Positions 39,475 through 50,571 of a DNA stretch of 64,000 bases are shown here, one piece after another; the stretch's first letter is position 1; each line of letters starts with the position of its first letter. A model generated the notes under the pieces. The model made no database searches and had not been told where the DNA came from. It worked only from the letters and a program-made list of their open reading frames with translations. A program made the translations under genes and the position numbers. The stretch comes from Anisodus tanguticus (taxonomy: Eukaryota > Streptophyta > Magnoliopsida > Solanales > Solanaceae), in the NCBI GenBank assembly GCA_034509755.1, contig JAVYJV010000035.1, positions 120,869 through 184,868 of the forward strand, given 5' to 3'.

Positions 39475-39904
39475 TATTATGCATCAATTTTATTTCGCTT
39501 TTCAAAAGGATCGTTAGGCCACAATTTCTTGTCTCGCAATCGCACTGATATTCAGAATCAAGCCAGCTTGTACCCTTATATTCTACGTGAGATTTCTGGT
39601 CTCACTGAGCTAACATTAGGACACCTACGTTAGCATTTGATAGATGTACCGCCCCAGTCAAACTCCCCGCCTGGCACTGTCCTTAGATAATGCCTCACAG
39701 GTATGATATGTAATTTGCAAGCAAATTACCATATCTGCTTTATTTGCAATTATAAAGTTCCTTAATCAATCCGAAAATCAATTAAGTAAGCCTCATAACT
39801 AAGTCAGTGAGTGGTGCTGTACTGTGGTGGTTTTACAGTTGATAACGACAAGTTGCCTTGCCTCCCACCTATGCTATACCAGATACAGTTTCCTCACAAT
39901 GCCA

Positions 39905-39942
<38 letters not shown>

Positions 39943-39949
39943 GATCTGG

Positions 39950-39988
<39 letters not shown>

Positions 39989-40026
39989 AGTAGGGACAGA
40001 TGGAATCTCGTTAATCCATTCATGCA

Positions 40027-40100
<74 letters not shown>

Positions 40101-42544
40101 CATTGAATTTCTACACGTTGACATTCAGAGCACTGGGCAGAATTCACATTGAGTCAACACCGGGTCACCGGTCATCTCAATGCTATGTTTTAATTAAACA
40201 GTCAGATTCCGAACAGTCAATGATAGTTCTGACTAATTGTTTTAATTGCAAGACTCACTAAAACTTTCAATTAAAACTGAAAACAAGTGCCAGTCATGTT
40301 ACCACAACCAGTCCAAGTAATCTATTCCAATTTACTTGTCAAAGCAAATCAAGCAAACACGCCAGAGCCAACCTTTGTACCAAAGATACAGATCAGGTTT
40401 GCCGACTTCCCTTACCTACATTCTTCTAATAGACCAGAGGCTGTTCACCTAGGATACCTGTTGCGGAGCTAGGTACGATCTTGTCATGCCTTAAAATACT
40501 AACCCAGATTTTCAAGGATCAACCAAAATACACTGTTTACATTACTTGAAGCGCAATGCTATTCGGTGCATATATGCCTGTCTCCAGCTAAACTGATTCA
40601 AGGCACTTCAGCACACCTTAAAATAGAGAAGATATCTCTATCCAGGAATTTGGCAGATGTCTCTGAGTTCGATTGCGTTACCGCTTAAATTGCATGAACA
40701 AGGTTGAGAAATATTAATCTCATTCCCTTTCAGAGTGCATTCACAAGAAATGCTTCTTACGAAAACGTTTTCACGTCACTCTTCAGGATCGACTAACCCA
40801 TGGCCAATTACTGTTCCCATGGAACCCTTATCCACGTCGGTCAACAAGGTTGTCACTTGTTTGTTTGCTACTACCACCAAGATCTGTACTAACAACAGTT
40901 CCATTCGAGCTTACGCTCAAAACTTCAACACTGTCATCACATTCCTCCTACTCGTAGAAGTTTAATATACACTTTAAAATGTTCGATTTTAAATTATGTA
41001 TTATTATGGAATTACTACTACGACAGAGTATCAGTGTAACGCTTAAGCGCCATCCATTTTCAGAGTTGAACGCTTCGGTAGGTGAGTTGTTACACACTCC
41101 TTAGCGGATGCCGACTTCCATGGCCACCGCCCTACTGTCTTAAGCGAACAACATCTTTAGTGGGATCTGATTAGCGTATTAAACTTTGGCACCTTAACTC
41201 TGTGTACGGTTCATCCCGCATCGCCAGTTCTGCTTACCAAAAATGGCCCACTAAGCATCACCATTAAACATAATCTACATGCAGTTAGCATGTAGTTATC
41301 AAAACCCATTGACCGAGTTTAAGAAAAGGACAAGGTCAATTAACGCCCCGTTACCTTCTATTGAGACTGTAACAGGTTTAAATGGTATACGACGCTTGCT
41401 ATCCTGCGGGAAATTTCGGAGGAAACCAGCTACTAGATGGTTCGATTAGTCTTTCGCCGCTATACTCAAGTCTGACAATTGATTTGCACGTCAAAACTGC
41501 TGCAGGCCTCCACCAAAGTTTCCTTTGGCTTCACCTTGCTCAAGCATAGTTCACCATCTTTCGGGTACTACCGTATACGCTCTAATACGGCTCGTACGAA
41601 CCGCATTGTTACTGCTATTTCGTCTTTTCAAACAAAACATCGTAACCATGTTAAAATTGTACATAATAACATTACTTGCTTTCGTTATGCCACTTAGCTT
41701 ATTAAATCTAAGAGACTTGCGTACACGTTAGGCTCCTTGGTCCGTGTTTCAAGACGGGGCAGAGATTTATCGATCTACTTATATCATGCCTTTTCTTCTT
41801 CTACTTAATCATAGAGGTTTCAGTCCTTTCAATGTATATTACATTGATCAGATCAGTATATAACCCTTACCTAATATCTTATCCAAACTCCCCCAATAAG
41901 TGAGTTTAAGCGATATCAAGTACTATAAAGTTTAAAAAGAAGACACGATACTGGCAACATTTATGCTTTATAGCATTTATACTGAATACAAATTTTATGT
42001 CTAGGTTTTCTTTGCGAACAAAAACTAAACTAAACACAAACAGCTTCAATCATATAAACACCACATAAATGCAACGCCACTTCGTGATAATCTCCGCTTC
42101 CCTACTAGTGGTTTCACGCTCTTTGGACTCTCTCTTCAAAGTTCTTTTCAACTTTCGCTCACGCTACTTGTTTGCTATCGGTCTCGCAGTGATATTTAGT
42201 CTTAGGAGATGCATACCTCCTACTTTAAGCTGCACTCTCAAGCAACCCTACTCTTTGATTAACGCCTTCGTACTAGCACTTGTTGAATTTATAATGTCTA
42301 TACGGGGCTTTAACCCTCTATGGCCAACTATTCGGTAGTTCGTTTAAACACAAATCAACAAATACTTTAAACTCAAGCAGCTAACCCATACGCAGCATCG
42401 CTTGTTACACAAATGTATAACATGCCTTTGCGTTGGACTTAACCCTGTTCGCTCGCCGTTACTAGGGGTATCACTTTTGTTTTCTTTTCCTCCGCTTATT
42501 GATATGTTTAAGTTCAGCGGGTATTCTCACCTAACTGAGATACG
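38804..42544 (-). rRNA. 28S large-subunit rRNA
   Basis: The minus strand reads as a complete metazoan 28S of about 3.74 kb. The 5' end is near 42544, where CCCGCTGAACTTAAGCATATC-like sequence appears with one change (AACATATC). The conserved domain IV-VI blocks follow, and the 3' end is near 38804, finishing ACAAGATGGTTTGT. The R1/R2 retrotransposon target around 40045-40080 (CTTAAGGTAGCCAAATGCC on the minus strand) is uninterrupted. The sarcin-ricin loop region (AGTACGAGAGGAAC) at about 39226-39240 is intact. Variable expansion segments are AT-rich. Ends are estimated to within a few bases. It appears functional. Confidence 0.95.
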
Positions 42545-42771
42545 TGTAGAGATTTGTTATTACATATCTTGCTACAACAATCATAGCAAAACAGCAAATT
42601 GTTTGCTTAGATTAGCCTTTTAGGCACAATTGCGATCCAAAACACAAAAATTGTATCTTACATCGCATTACAAAGTATTTTCAAAGAATTATTACATTCT
42701 TCTAATAACACTTCTATAAGTCAATTGCAGTCTTTTACAATCATATTTGATTATAAGCAGCTTTATGATAC
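42545..42771 (-). other. ITS2
   Basis: Spacer of about 225 nt between 5.8S and 28S on the minus strand, AT-rich, with no conserved sequence that I can recognise. Boundaries follow those of the two rRNAs. Confidence 0.7.
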
Positions 42772-42926
42772 TCTCAGTCAGATGAAACTGGTTCTGTTAC
42801 AAACCAGTTGCATTGCGCATTAGAATAGTCGAGTGATGTGTTAAAGCTATAGCATATAACACCGATTAACGTATCTAGCTACGTTCTTCATCGACCTGCG
42901 AACCAAGTGATCCACCACTAATAGTT
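42772..42926 (-). rRNA. 5.8S rRNA, divergent
   Basis: The minus strand begins AACTATTAGTGGTGGATCAC and contains TCGATGAAGAACGTAGCTAG, the universal 5.8S core. Downstream, the usual TGTGAATTGCAGGACACAT and CATCGACATTTCGAACGCA blocks are replaced by strongly altered sequence, with only AATGCGCAATGC resembling the expected GCACATTGCGG. Length is about 155 nt. Position between 18S and 28S confirms identity. The 3' end is approximate. Confidence 0.85.
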
Positions 42927-43177
42927 GTGTAAATTTATTATTTCAAATGGCTAATAGTTTTAAGTTATGGCTAAATTTTTTGACTATCCAGACTAAACAG
43001 TCTGTAAATAATCACAAATTTACTGAAACATTTTATAAAAATATAAAATGTAACAGAAATTCATATTTTAAAATAAAAAAAAATTTGAAAAAACTTTTTT
43101 ATATTTTTAAGTTTACATTGAAACCATACATCAAATACTAATCTAAAAGACTTTCTTAAGCATAGGTCAATATAAAG
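42927..43177 (-). other. ITS1
   Basis: About 250 nt between 18S and 5.8S on the minus strand, AT-rich with A/T runs. No coding potential; the plus-strand open frame at 42947-43141 is a by-product of composition. Confidence 0.7.
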
Positions 43178-43179
43178 AT

Positions 43180-43234
<55 letters not shown>

Positions 43235-45094
43235 AAGTGACAAGCTTGAACGACTTTCAGCCAAGTAGCTTCTCACACCGAAATGTAAGCATGCAACTAG
43301 CCGTCCATCGTTCTTGCTAAGCACTTCATCGGTAGTAGCGACGGGCGGTGTGTACAAGGGGCAGGGACGCATTCAACGCAAGCTAATGACTCACATTTAC
43401 AAGGAATTCCTCGTTCATGAACTAAGATTACAAAGCTCAATCCCAGAGGTGAAAGAAATTCAAAGATTACCCGAAACCTTTCGGCACAGGAATAATTTTA
43501 ACTCGTTGTATCTTTCAATGTAGCTCGCGTGCGGCCCAAGATATCAAAGGGCATACAGACCTGTTATTGTCCTCCATCTCTCTATGACTACATATATATA
43601 TAAAAAACGTCATTAATCCCTCTAAGGATTGTGATTTCACTGCAACAAAAGCTACAGTAAAACCCTTTAATTAGCAGGCTAGAGTCTTGTTCGTTTGTCG
43701 GAATCAACCTGACAAATCACCCCACGAACTAATAACGGCCATGCACCACTATTCACTAAATCAAGTAAGGTCTCTAGCCTGACAATCGTCATAGTGTATT
43801 ATCCTGGTAAGTTTTCCCGTGTTGAGTCAAATTAAGCCGCAAGCTCCACTCCTTGTGGTGCCCCTCCGTCAATTCCTTTAAGTTTCAGCCTTGCAACCAT
43901 ACTTCCCCCGGAGCCTAATCACTCTGATTTCTCCGGGAGAACCAGTCTAATTCAAGATCTAAAAGATTTAATTGCTTGAATTCTCAGACTGATTGCTGGT
44001 TGGCATCGTTTATGGTTAGAACTAGGGCGGTATCTAATCGCCTTCGCACCTCTAACTTTCGCTCTTGATCAATGAAAACATCCTAGGCAGATGCTTTCGC
44101 TTTAGGACGTCTTACCAGGGTCATTGCATTTCACCGCTAGCCCAGCAATACGACTGCCCCCGTCAATCCCTTTTAATCATTACTCGAGGTACCGGAGACC
44201 ATAGTGTGAATCCACTTCACCGGACCCAAACGAGTCCTGTTCTATTATTCCATGCTAGAGCATTCAAGGTCGTGTTTAACGAACCTGTCTTAATCACTCT
44301 GATTTAGTCAAAGTAATCGTTGATATCGCATAAATACACACATGCATTCAGCAAATATCATTTATGAGTTGCACATTTGATAATTCATATAATCCAACCG
44401 AAATTGGTAAACTATCACATGCTACCCAAGTTTAGACTATGAGCTTTTTAACCGCAACAATATTAATATACGCTATTGGAGCTGGAATTACCGCGGCTGC
44501 TGGCACCAGACTTGCCCTCCAATAGATAATCGCCAAAGCATTTACATTGTGCTCAATCACAATTAGTTTGAAGAAACGCAACAGATGCCACGCTCTTCAA
44601 TGTTTATGTCTCGTCACTGCCTCCTACATCTAAAATTGGGCAAATTGCGCGCCTGCTGCCACCCTTAGATGTAGTAGCCGTTTCTCAGGCTCCTTCTCCG
44701 GAATAGAACCCATATTCCCCGTTACTCGTGATCACCTTGGTAGTCCCGTCGACTACCAACAAAAGTTGATAAGGCAGAAGCCTGAATTACACTTCATCGT
44801 CGCTCAATGAGGACTTAAATGATAGCTGAATGTTATCTAGATTCACCTCTGAAGTAGAAATACCGAAGTATTCCATAGTCTGGGTCTAATAAAATGCGAC
44901 TTGTCCGAAAACAAGCCTAGATGCATGTATTAGCTCTAGATTTACCACAGTTATCCATTTAGAAACTCGAGAGCAAGGAAGTTATAACTGATTTAATGAG
45001 CTGTTTGCGGTTTCACTTTGTCGAGGCTGTACTGAGACATGCATGGCTTAATCTTTGAAGGTAGCGTATCACTACTGGCAGGATCAACCAGATA
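43178..45094 (-). rRNA. 18S small-subunit rRNA
   Basis: The minus strand runs from TATCTGGTTGATCCTGCCAG (45094 downwards) to CCGCAGGTTC-complementary sequence ending GGAAGGATCAAT near 43178, about 1.92 kb. Universal blocks are present: the 530 loop GCCAGCAGCCGCGGTAATTC near 44490 and the decoding-site region ACACACCGCCCGTCGC near 43345. Several regions, including the start (GTAGTGATACGCTACC), depart from the usual metazoan sequence, and variable regions are AT-rich and slightly expanded. No insertions or breaks are seen. Confidence 0.95.
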
Positions 45095-45594
45095 GCTAAA
45101 AAGGTTTTTATACATTAGTTACATTATCATTTTTTACAAACAACTTTGCAAAAAGATAGTTTCACCAATCTTAAACCCTTGTTGTTGTACAGTGTAAACA
45201 CCGACAACCAAACGTTTTACTAATCTCACTTTCAAATACCCATCTTACCACCACTTCTCAAAACGAAAAACTTAGGCAAAATGTATACTTTACTAATGAA
45301 ATACGAGAGTCTTGTTAACAAATTCTAAGCTCACCACCGCATCTAACAAACAACTTTGCTAGAAACAGAGGCAGCCTAGCTGCAATGATGAAAAATTTTC
45401 AAATATTGCATCAGAATGCAAATTGCAAGTCTGCAACCTACATTGGTTCGACCGAAAAAAGCCGGAGAGAGTCACTCTCTCAAGTCAATTTTTTCAATCT
45501 GGCTTCTTGCACTAGCTAGAAACACTAGCTAACACATATATGAAAAAAAAATCTAAACCAGAAGAAACTTTTTTTTATAATAGAGAACATAATA
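45095..45594 (-). other. 5' external transcribed spacer / upstream rDNA
   Basis: This 500-bp stretch upstream of 18S is GC-richer than the genome background, has mixed sequence and no open frame. It is presumably the 5' ETS and possibly the Pol I promoter. The transcription start cannot be placed from the sequence. Confidence 0.6.
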
Positions 45595-45765
45595 CGCAAT
45601 CTCACAACTTATTAATTATTCTTCACGCAATCTCACAACTTATTAATTATTCTTCACGCAATCTCATTTTAAAATTATTAACAATATTCATAATTTGCGC
45701 AGGCTCAATTTTTAAAATTTTCATTTGCGCAAGCTTAAAACTTATTAATTATCATTTGCGCAGCT
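45595..45765. repeat. 31-bp tandem repeats upstream of rDNA
   Basis: Two perfect 31-bp copies (45595-45625 and 45626-45656) begin CGCAATCTCACAACTTATTA. Three degenerate copies follow at about 45657, 45697 and 45727, each starting GCGCA. Such arrays in the intergenic spacer close to 18S often act as Pol I enhancers or spacer promoters; the role is inferred from position. Confidence 0.6.
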
Positions 45766-45769
45766 ATTA

Positions 45770-46292
45770 GATTCAGTTTTTAATTGAGTTTGCGTCTACT
45801 ATATAATGCACCTGTTGAATATTAAATATTAAACATCCAATTTATACATATTTCAATGCATCTCAGTTTAAAGCGCATTAAAAAAACTTTTTTCCAAAAA
45901 AAATTTCTATGCTCACAAGCATGTTTTTTTTTCATTTGAAAACACATTTTTTTTTTATGAAGAATTTTTCTTTTTTTTTTAAATTAGATTTTACTAAAAT
46001 TTAAAAGTTTTTCGAAGTTTTGTATTTGTTGATATTTAACATATTTCTAATTGTTATTTAACTTATGAGATTCTTACATTTTTGAATTAAATCAATATTA
46101 TTAATTAACTAAGATTTTTTTTATTTCAATTATTTAGTTAATTTTAATGCATCAATTTTATTTTAAAAATTTTTTTGTTACATTGTATCAAAAGACAACA
46201 AACAAGGTTGAAAAAAATTTTTTTTTAAATAGTTTTATCATTTCAAGATAAACATACTCAGTAAAATTAAAATATTTTAAAACTTCAAAAAT
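45770..46292. other. Intergenic, no gene seen
   Basis: The sequence returns to genome-average AT-rich composition after the rDNA spacer repeats. No gene or structured element was recognised before the small secreted-protein gene. Confidence 0.6.
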
Positions 46293-46699
46293 TTATTGAA
46301 TTATAATTTTTTCAGTACTACCATGTTCAATATATTTTTGCAAAAGAAAATCATATGTTTTTTTTCCATTATCAACATCAACTTTAAGATTTTTAAAGTA
46401 AAAACATTTTTTAGATTTTGACTCCCAGTTCACTGTGATGTATTTAAGATCTTCAGGAAAGTCTGTATTAATGTTGAAATGATATTGGGAAACTCTAAAG
46501 GATAAAAAAATTTAATTAAAGAAGAAGAATTTAATTAAAATAATAAAAATACTTTTGAGTGTAATCAAATGTTTGGTTTCTTGTTTCCCCATGTAGATGG
46601 TTTTTCATTGTAGGCTCCATACAAATCAATTTTTAGTACTTGACTTTTAATACAACAAACAGTCGCTAAAAGGAAAACTAAGATTATTGAGAATTTCAT
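46293..46699 (-). CDS. Small secreted protein, frame disrupted or long intron
   Basis: ATG 46699 opens a clear signal peptide (MKFSIILVFLLATVCC) followed by SQVLKIDLYG. A second exon (46494-46293) encodes a plausible mature C-terminus beginning VSQYHFNINTDFPEDL and ending KIIIQ. If the first exon ends at 46553 (GTATTT donor), its last part (GETRNQTFDYTQK) joins exon 2 in frame but is one base out of frame with the signal peptide, which then meets TGA. That implies a frameshift near 46625. Alternatively a donor at about 46630 (TTTGTATGG) removes the disturbed part and gives an intact short protein in which LKIDL runs directly into VSQYHFN. The family is not recognised; it is probably an extracellular beta-rich protein. 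Confidence 0.5.
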
Positions 46700-48046
46700 T
46701 TTAAAATATTTCTAAACTAATTTCAAAGTTAATAATGAGATTTAAAAATTATTTTTCTCTGTTTTTATACAAAAAATTAATTTTAGTCAACTAATAAAAT
46801 TAGGTATTAATCTTTAGTTTCAAGTTTTTATTAAAAATAGTCTAGTTTTAATTTTTTGAAAGGAATTTAGAAAATGATACTTAATCTTAACTTTTTAATT
46901 ATTCAATAATAAGACATTTAGTAAAAACAACTTTCATTGTGTTTTTATTTTTAGTCTAAAACAAACTAATCTTTATTATTAATTTTTAGATAAGTTTCTT
47001 GAAAGTCAAATAAGCTTCAAATTTTTTCATGAAGTTTATTGATTGATTGAAAAAAATCCTACATTTGAGATAATTATAAATTGACTTTGAAGAATAATTA
47101 TGAAAAACTAAACACTTGTTAAACTATTGTTTCAATATTTGAAAAGAGTATTGAGTTTAAGTTCTTTAGCTTTAAATTTATAAGAATATTATTGGTTTAA
47201 AGCCTTTTAAGTTACCATTTTGATCTTTGAAGAAAATTTTTTTTATTTTTGACAATTAAATACTAAAAAATGTAAAGTTATGTAAAAAGTTCTAATTCTT
47301 TTTATTGGTAAAAATAATATTGAAATGAATCAGCATACACATAAAATTAAATATGATGCTAATTTGTTTAGTTGATTTTTAAAATGTGTTAAAACAGTTT
47401 CAAGTAAAAAGTTGTAATTTTTTATAATATTTTTATCAAATAGTTTAAATGAATCATTAAAAATAAAATAGTTTAGAAAAAACAAACTATTAAAAATCAC
47501 GTATTTCAGTATTTCAATATCTAGTAAGACTAATCATCAAATATCTTTTACATCTTATTTTTGCAAGGATCATACGCACTTTGCAACATGGCCCTTATTA
47601 TTACTAAGAAGGTAATAAAATTTTCATGAATTTAAAATAAGAGTTCTCATGATGAATTAATAAACTTTTAATACCTAGATTTGTCTTTTAAATTAATCCA
47701 AAATTTGTATCTGAAAATTCTTTTATTAAATTTTTGCTAAACAACAATTTTATCCATTTTATACCGAATGAACACAATATCTTTTTTATACATTATTTTT
47801 TGAATTTTTTGGTTAATTCTGGTCTGAGATTATAATGTGGCTGGGTATCCAATGCTAGTAGATAACATGAATTTTAAATGTTTTTTAGAATTGACAAACG
47901 AGCCGTAAATCTGAAGCCGTAAATTGTTTTTAATCTCAGCAAAACCTATCACATGTAATTAATAAAAAATTTTTGATTTTTTTAATACATCCATTTAGTT
48001 AAGGACGTGTTTAATTTAGATTTATTTAGAAGTATTAGTTTTTTTT
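46700..48046. other. Intergenic, no gene seen
   Basis: AT-rich spacer up to the 5' LTR of the copia element. The one structural feature is a possible foldback formed by CTGAGATTA at 47824-47832 and TAATCTCAG at 47931-47939, with two GCCGTAAAT words inside it. No coding region was found. Confidence 0.55.
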
Positions 48047-48188
48047 TGTTGAAATATCTCAATGGCGCATGATCCTTGTGTATTAATAAGGTGTTAAAAT
48101 AGATAATGAACACATGTTAATTATCTATTTATAAAGAGGATAATAAAAGGAAAAGGAACTAGTGCTTTTTTAGAGCTCAAATGTAACA
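48047..48188 (+). repeat. 5' LTR of the copia element
   Basis: 142 bp, TGTTGAAATATC...ATGTAACA, identical to the 3' copy. Left flank TTTTT (48042-48046) is the target-site duplication. Confidence 0.95.
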
Positions 48189-48296
48189 GGTCAACAGCCG
48201 AAAAAAGCGTATATATTTAATAAATTAATTTTTTCTAATAGTAACAAAGTTTTTAAGTTAAAATAAGTTTTAATAAAATTAAATTAAATTAAAAAA

Positions 48297-48392
48297 ATGT
48301 CTACAAATGAACAAGAACAACCTAAGAAAAGAGGAAGACCTTCATCAACCTCAAGAACTCAATCAATATTCATTAGTCATAGTAGATGATTA
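48297..48392 (+). pseudogene. Gag N-terminal remnant of the copia element
   Basis: A 31-codon frame starting at ATG 48297, in the usual gag-start position after the LTR, encodes an AT-hook-like KKRGRPSS and then ends at TGA after the deletion junction (about 48355-48375). It is out of frame with the downstream integrase. Another copia derivative in this window has a matching RRRGRPTKASR start. Confidence 0.6.
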
Positions 48393-50571
48393 TACAGAAT
48401 GTACATTTGTGTATAATCTTATTAATAAAAGTGATACAATGTATTACATTAGAAACTTCATTAAATACGCAGAGCGTAAAACGGGTAAATCATTAAAGAT
48501 GATTAATACCGATAATGGCACAGAATATGTAAACCATGATTTTTTTAATCTATTGAATGAAACTGGTATAGTTCATAATAGAACAATAAGTTTCCATCCA
48601 ACTCAAAATGGAGTTGTTGAAAGAAAAATTCAGACGATTAAAAATAAAGCTAAACTTTTATATAATGAGAATATAAGTCATAGATTGGGGTTGTATTGCG
48701 AAGCGATTCTATGTGCAACATTCCTGATTAATAACAGACCATATTCACTGTCAAATTTAAAGACACCATATTCGAGTTTCAACATAAAATGTAATAAAAA
48801 ACTGTATATATTTGGTGAACAGGTTGCATATATAAGTAAATTTTTTGAAGGTAAGCCACTAAAAGAAATAGGTATTTTTGTAGGTTATGAAATAGAGACC
48901 CGTGGATATCGAGTCTATAACGAAAGTACTAAAGAAGTTGTACGGTCAACTGATTTAGTTATTAATAAACATAAAAACATCTATCATCTATTATTTAATA
49001 AATCCGAAGTACTAATACCGAGATCATACAATGAAGCAATAAATTCAAAGAATGCAGATGCTTGGTTAAAGGCAATGAGCTCGGAAATTGATCAAATGAA
49101 CCAATTATATGTATGGGAGCTAGTTGAAAAGAAACCAGAAATTAAGAACATCATTAGAACTAAATGGGTCTACAATATAAAAGATCTAAAAGATAATAAA
49201 AAATTGTATAAAGCCCGCTTAGTTGCTACTGGGTGTCAACAATTAAAATATATTGACTACGATGAGACTTTTTCACCTACGCTAAACTGCGAATATCTGA
49301 GAATTCTTATATCTGTTGGTATAAGCAAAGGCTATAACATATGTACTGCAGACGTTAAAACCGCATATTTAAATTCAGATCTAAATGAAAACATTTACAT
49401 GTATCAACCTTCAGGCTTCAAAAAGGGAAACAATATGGTTTGTAAACTCAACAAAGCCATATATGGTTTAAAGCAGAGCGGGAGATTATGGTACAATACT
49501 TTAAAGAATATCTTAATAAAATGTAATTTAAACAGATGTAAAATAGATGATAATATTTTCTTCAATAACTCTAGAACAATAATAATTGGGGTGTATGTAG
49601 ATGATTTATTAATTATATATAAAGATGATAATATATTAGAAGATCTCAAAACTGAAATAAATAAACATTCAAAACTAAAGTTACTTTACGAAGAAAACTT
49701 GAATAAATTCTTAGGTATAAACTTCCAAAAATTTGATGAAGGCTATTTAATAAATATGATGGATAAAATTATACTACTAGCGAACTCAGTAGGAATAAAT
49801 TACGAAACCAAACAGAAAACTCCATTAAAAAACCAAAAATTTTGTTATACCGATGATACCACAATACTGGACGATATACAATCCTACCAATCAATAATTG
49901 GAAAATTGTTGTACATAATGAGAATGTGTAGACCTGATATAAGTATCTACGTAAATTACTTATCTCGATACTGTATCAATCCCACACAGTACAAACTAAA
50001 ACAAGCGTTAGAGATTGTACAATATTTATTTAACACAAGAAAAAGCTCACTGGTATTTAGCTATTCTACCGAAAATAATTACAATGCTTACTCCGACGCT
50101 AGTTACGCCCCAGATCCATCTGATACAAAAAGTATAACTGGAGTCTGTATTTATCTTGGAAAAAACCTCATATATTGGAAAAGTAAAAAACAAACTACCA
50201 TCACCCATTGTGTCAATGAAGCTGAAATCAATGCAACTTATTTTATGAACAAAGTAATAAAAGGTCTAAAAAATTTAACGGACGAATTAAAAGTTAATAC
50301 AAATCCAATAACTTACCTGACAGATAATAGTGGTGTAATAGCATTTACCCGAGATGGTTATAAAAATAACTCAAAATATTACAACCGAAGTTTGAGCATA
50401 CTTAGAGAAGATCATGAAAAAGGATTGTTTGAAATTAAATACATTCCAACTAAAGAAAATCCCGCAGATATATTTACTAAACCCGTGCAGAAGACACAAT
50501 TTGAGCATTTACTTAATAAATTAAATGTAAACAATAAGATCAATGACACTCGGATCAAGGGGTCGTGTTGA
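48307..50571 (+). CDS. Copia pol fragment: integrase core, RT, RNase H
   Basis: A 754-codon open frame. The integrase core shows the DDE residues in VDDYTE, TDNGTEY and VVERK. The Ty1/copia reverse transcriptase has KARLVATG, TADVKTAYLNSD, YGLKQSGRLW and an intact YVDD. RNase H has YSDASYA, NEAEINA and TDNSGV. The first 20-odd residues (from ATG 48307) are the gag remnant read in another frame, so true pol sequence begins near SLVIVDD. The frame ends TGT TGA, using the first bases of the 3' LTR. RT and RNase H look enzymatically intact, but protease and the integrase N-terminus are gone. Confidence 0.9.
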   Translation: MNKNNLRKEEDLHQPQELNQYSLVIVDDYTECTFVYNLINKSDTMYYIRNFIKYAERKTGKSLKMINTDNGTEYVNHDFFNLLNETGIVHNRTISFHPTQNGVVERKIQTIKNKAKLLYNENISHRLGLYCEAILCATFLINNRPYSLSNLKTPYSSFNIKCNKKLYIFGEQVAYISKFFEGKPLKEIGIFVGYEIETRGYRVYNESTKEVVRSTDLVINKHKNIYHLLFNKSEVLIPRSYNEAINSKNADAWLKAMSSEIDQMNQLYVWELVEKKPEIKNIIRTKWVYNIKDLKDNKKLYKARLVATGCQQLKYIDYDETFSPTLNCEYLRILISVGISKGYNICTADVKTAYLNSDLNENIYMYQPSGFKKGNNMVCKLNKAIYGLKQSGRLWYNTLKNILIKCNLNRCKIDDNIFFNNSRTIIIGVYVDDLLIIYKDDNILEDLKTEINKHSKLKLLYEENLNKFLGINFQKFDEGYLINMMDKIILLANSVGINYETKQKTPLKNQKFCYTDDTTILDDIQSYQSIIGKLLYIMRMCRPDISIYVNYLSRYCINPTQYKLKQALEIVQYLFNTRKSSLVFSYSTENNYNAYSDASYAPDPSDTKSITGVCIYLGKNLIYWKSKKQTTITHCVNEAEINATYFMNKVIKGLKNLTDELKVNTNPITYLTDNSGVIAFTRDGYKNNSKYYNRSLSILREDHEKGLFEIKYIPTKENPADIFTKPVQKTQFEHLLNKLNVNNKINDTRIKGSC

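Noticed and set aside
39335..42623. Many 60-90-codon open frames on both strands
   Set aside because: They lie inside the 28S gene, whose conserved blocks explain the sequence; none resembles a protein.
42947..43141. 64-codon plus-strand open frame
   Set aside because: Covers ITS1; Lys/Phe/Asn runs from AT composition.
43314..44307. Open frames within 43314-43523 and 44065-44307
   Set aside because: Located in the 18S gene, antisense to the rRNA; no protein character.
45540..45770. 76-codon plus-strand open frame
   Set aside because: Made of the tandem spacer repeats upstream of 18S; the protein repeat mirrors the DNA repeat.
49404..49649. 81-codon minus-strand open frame
   Set aside because: Antisense shadow of the copia reverse transcriptase.
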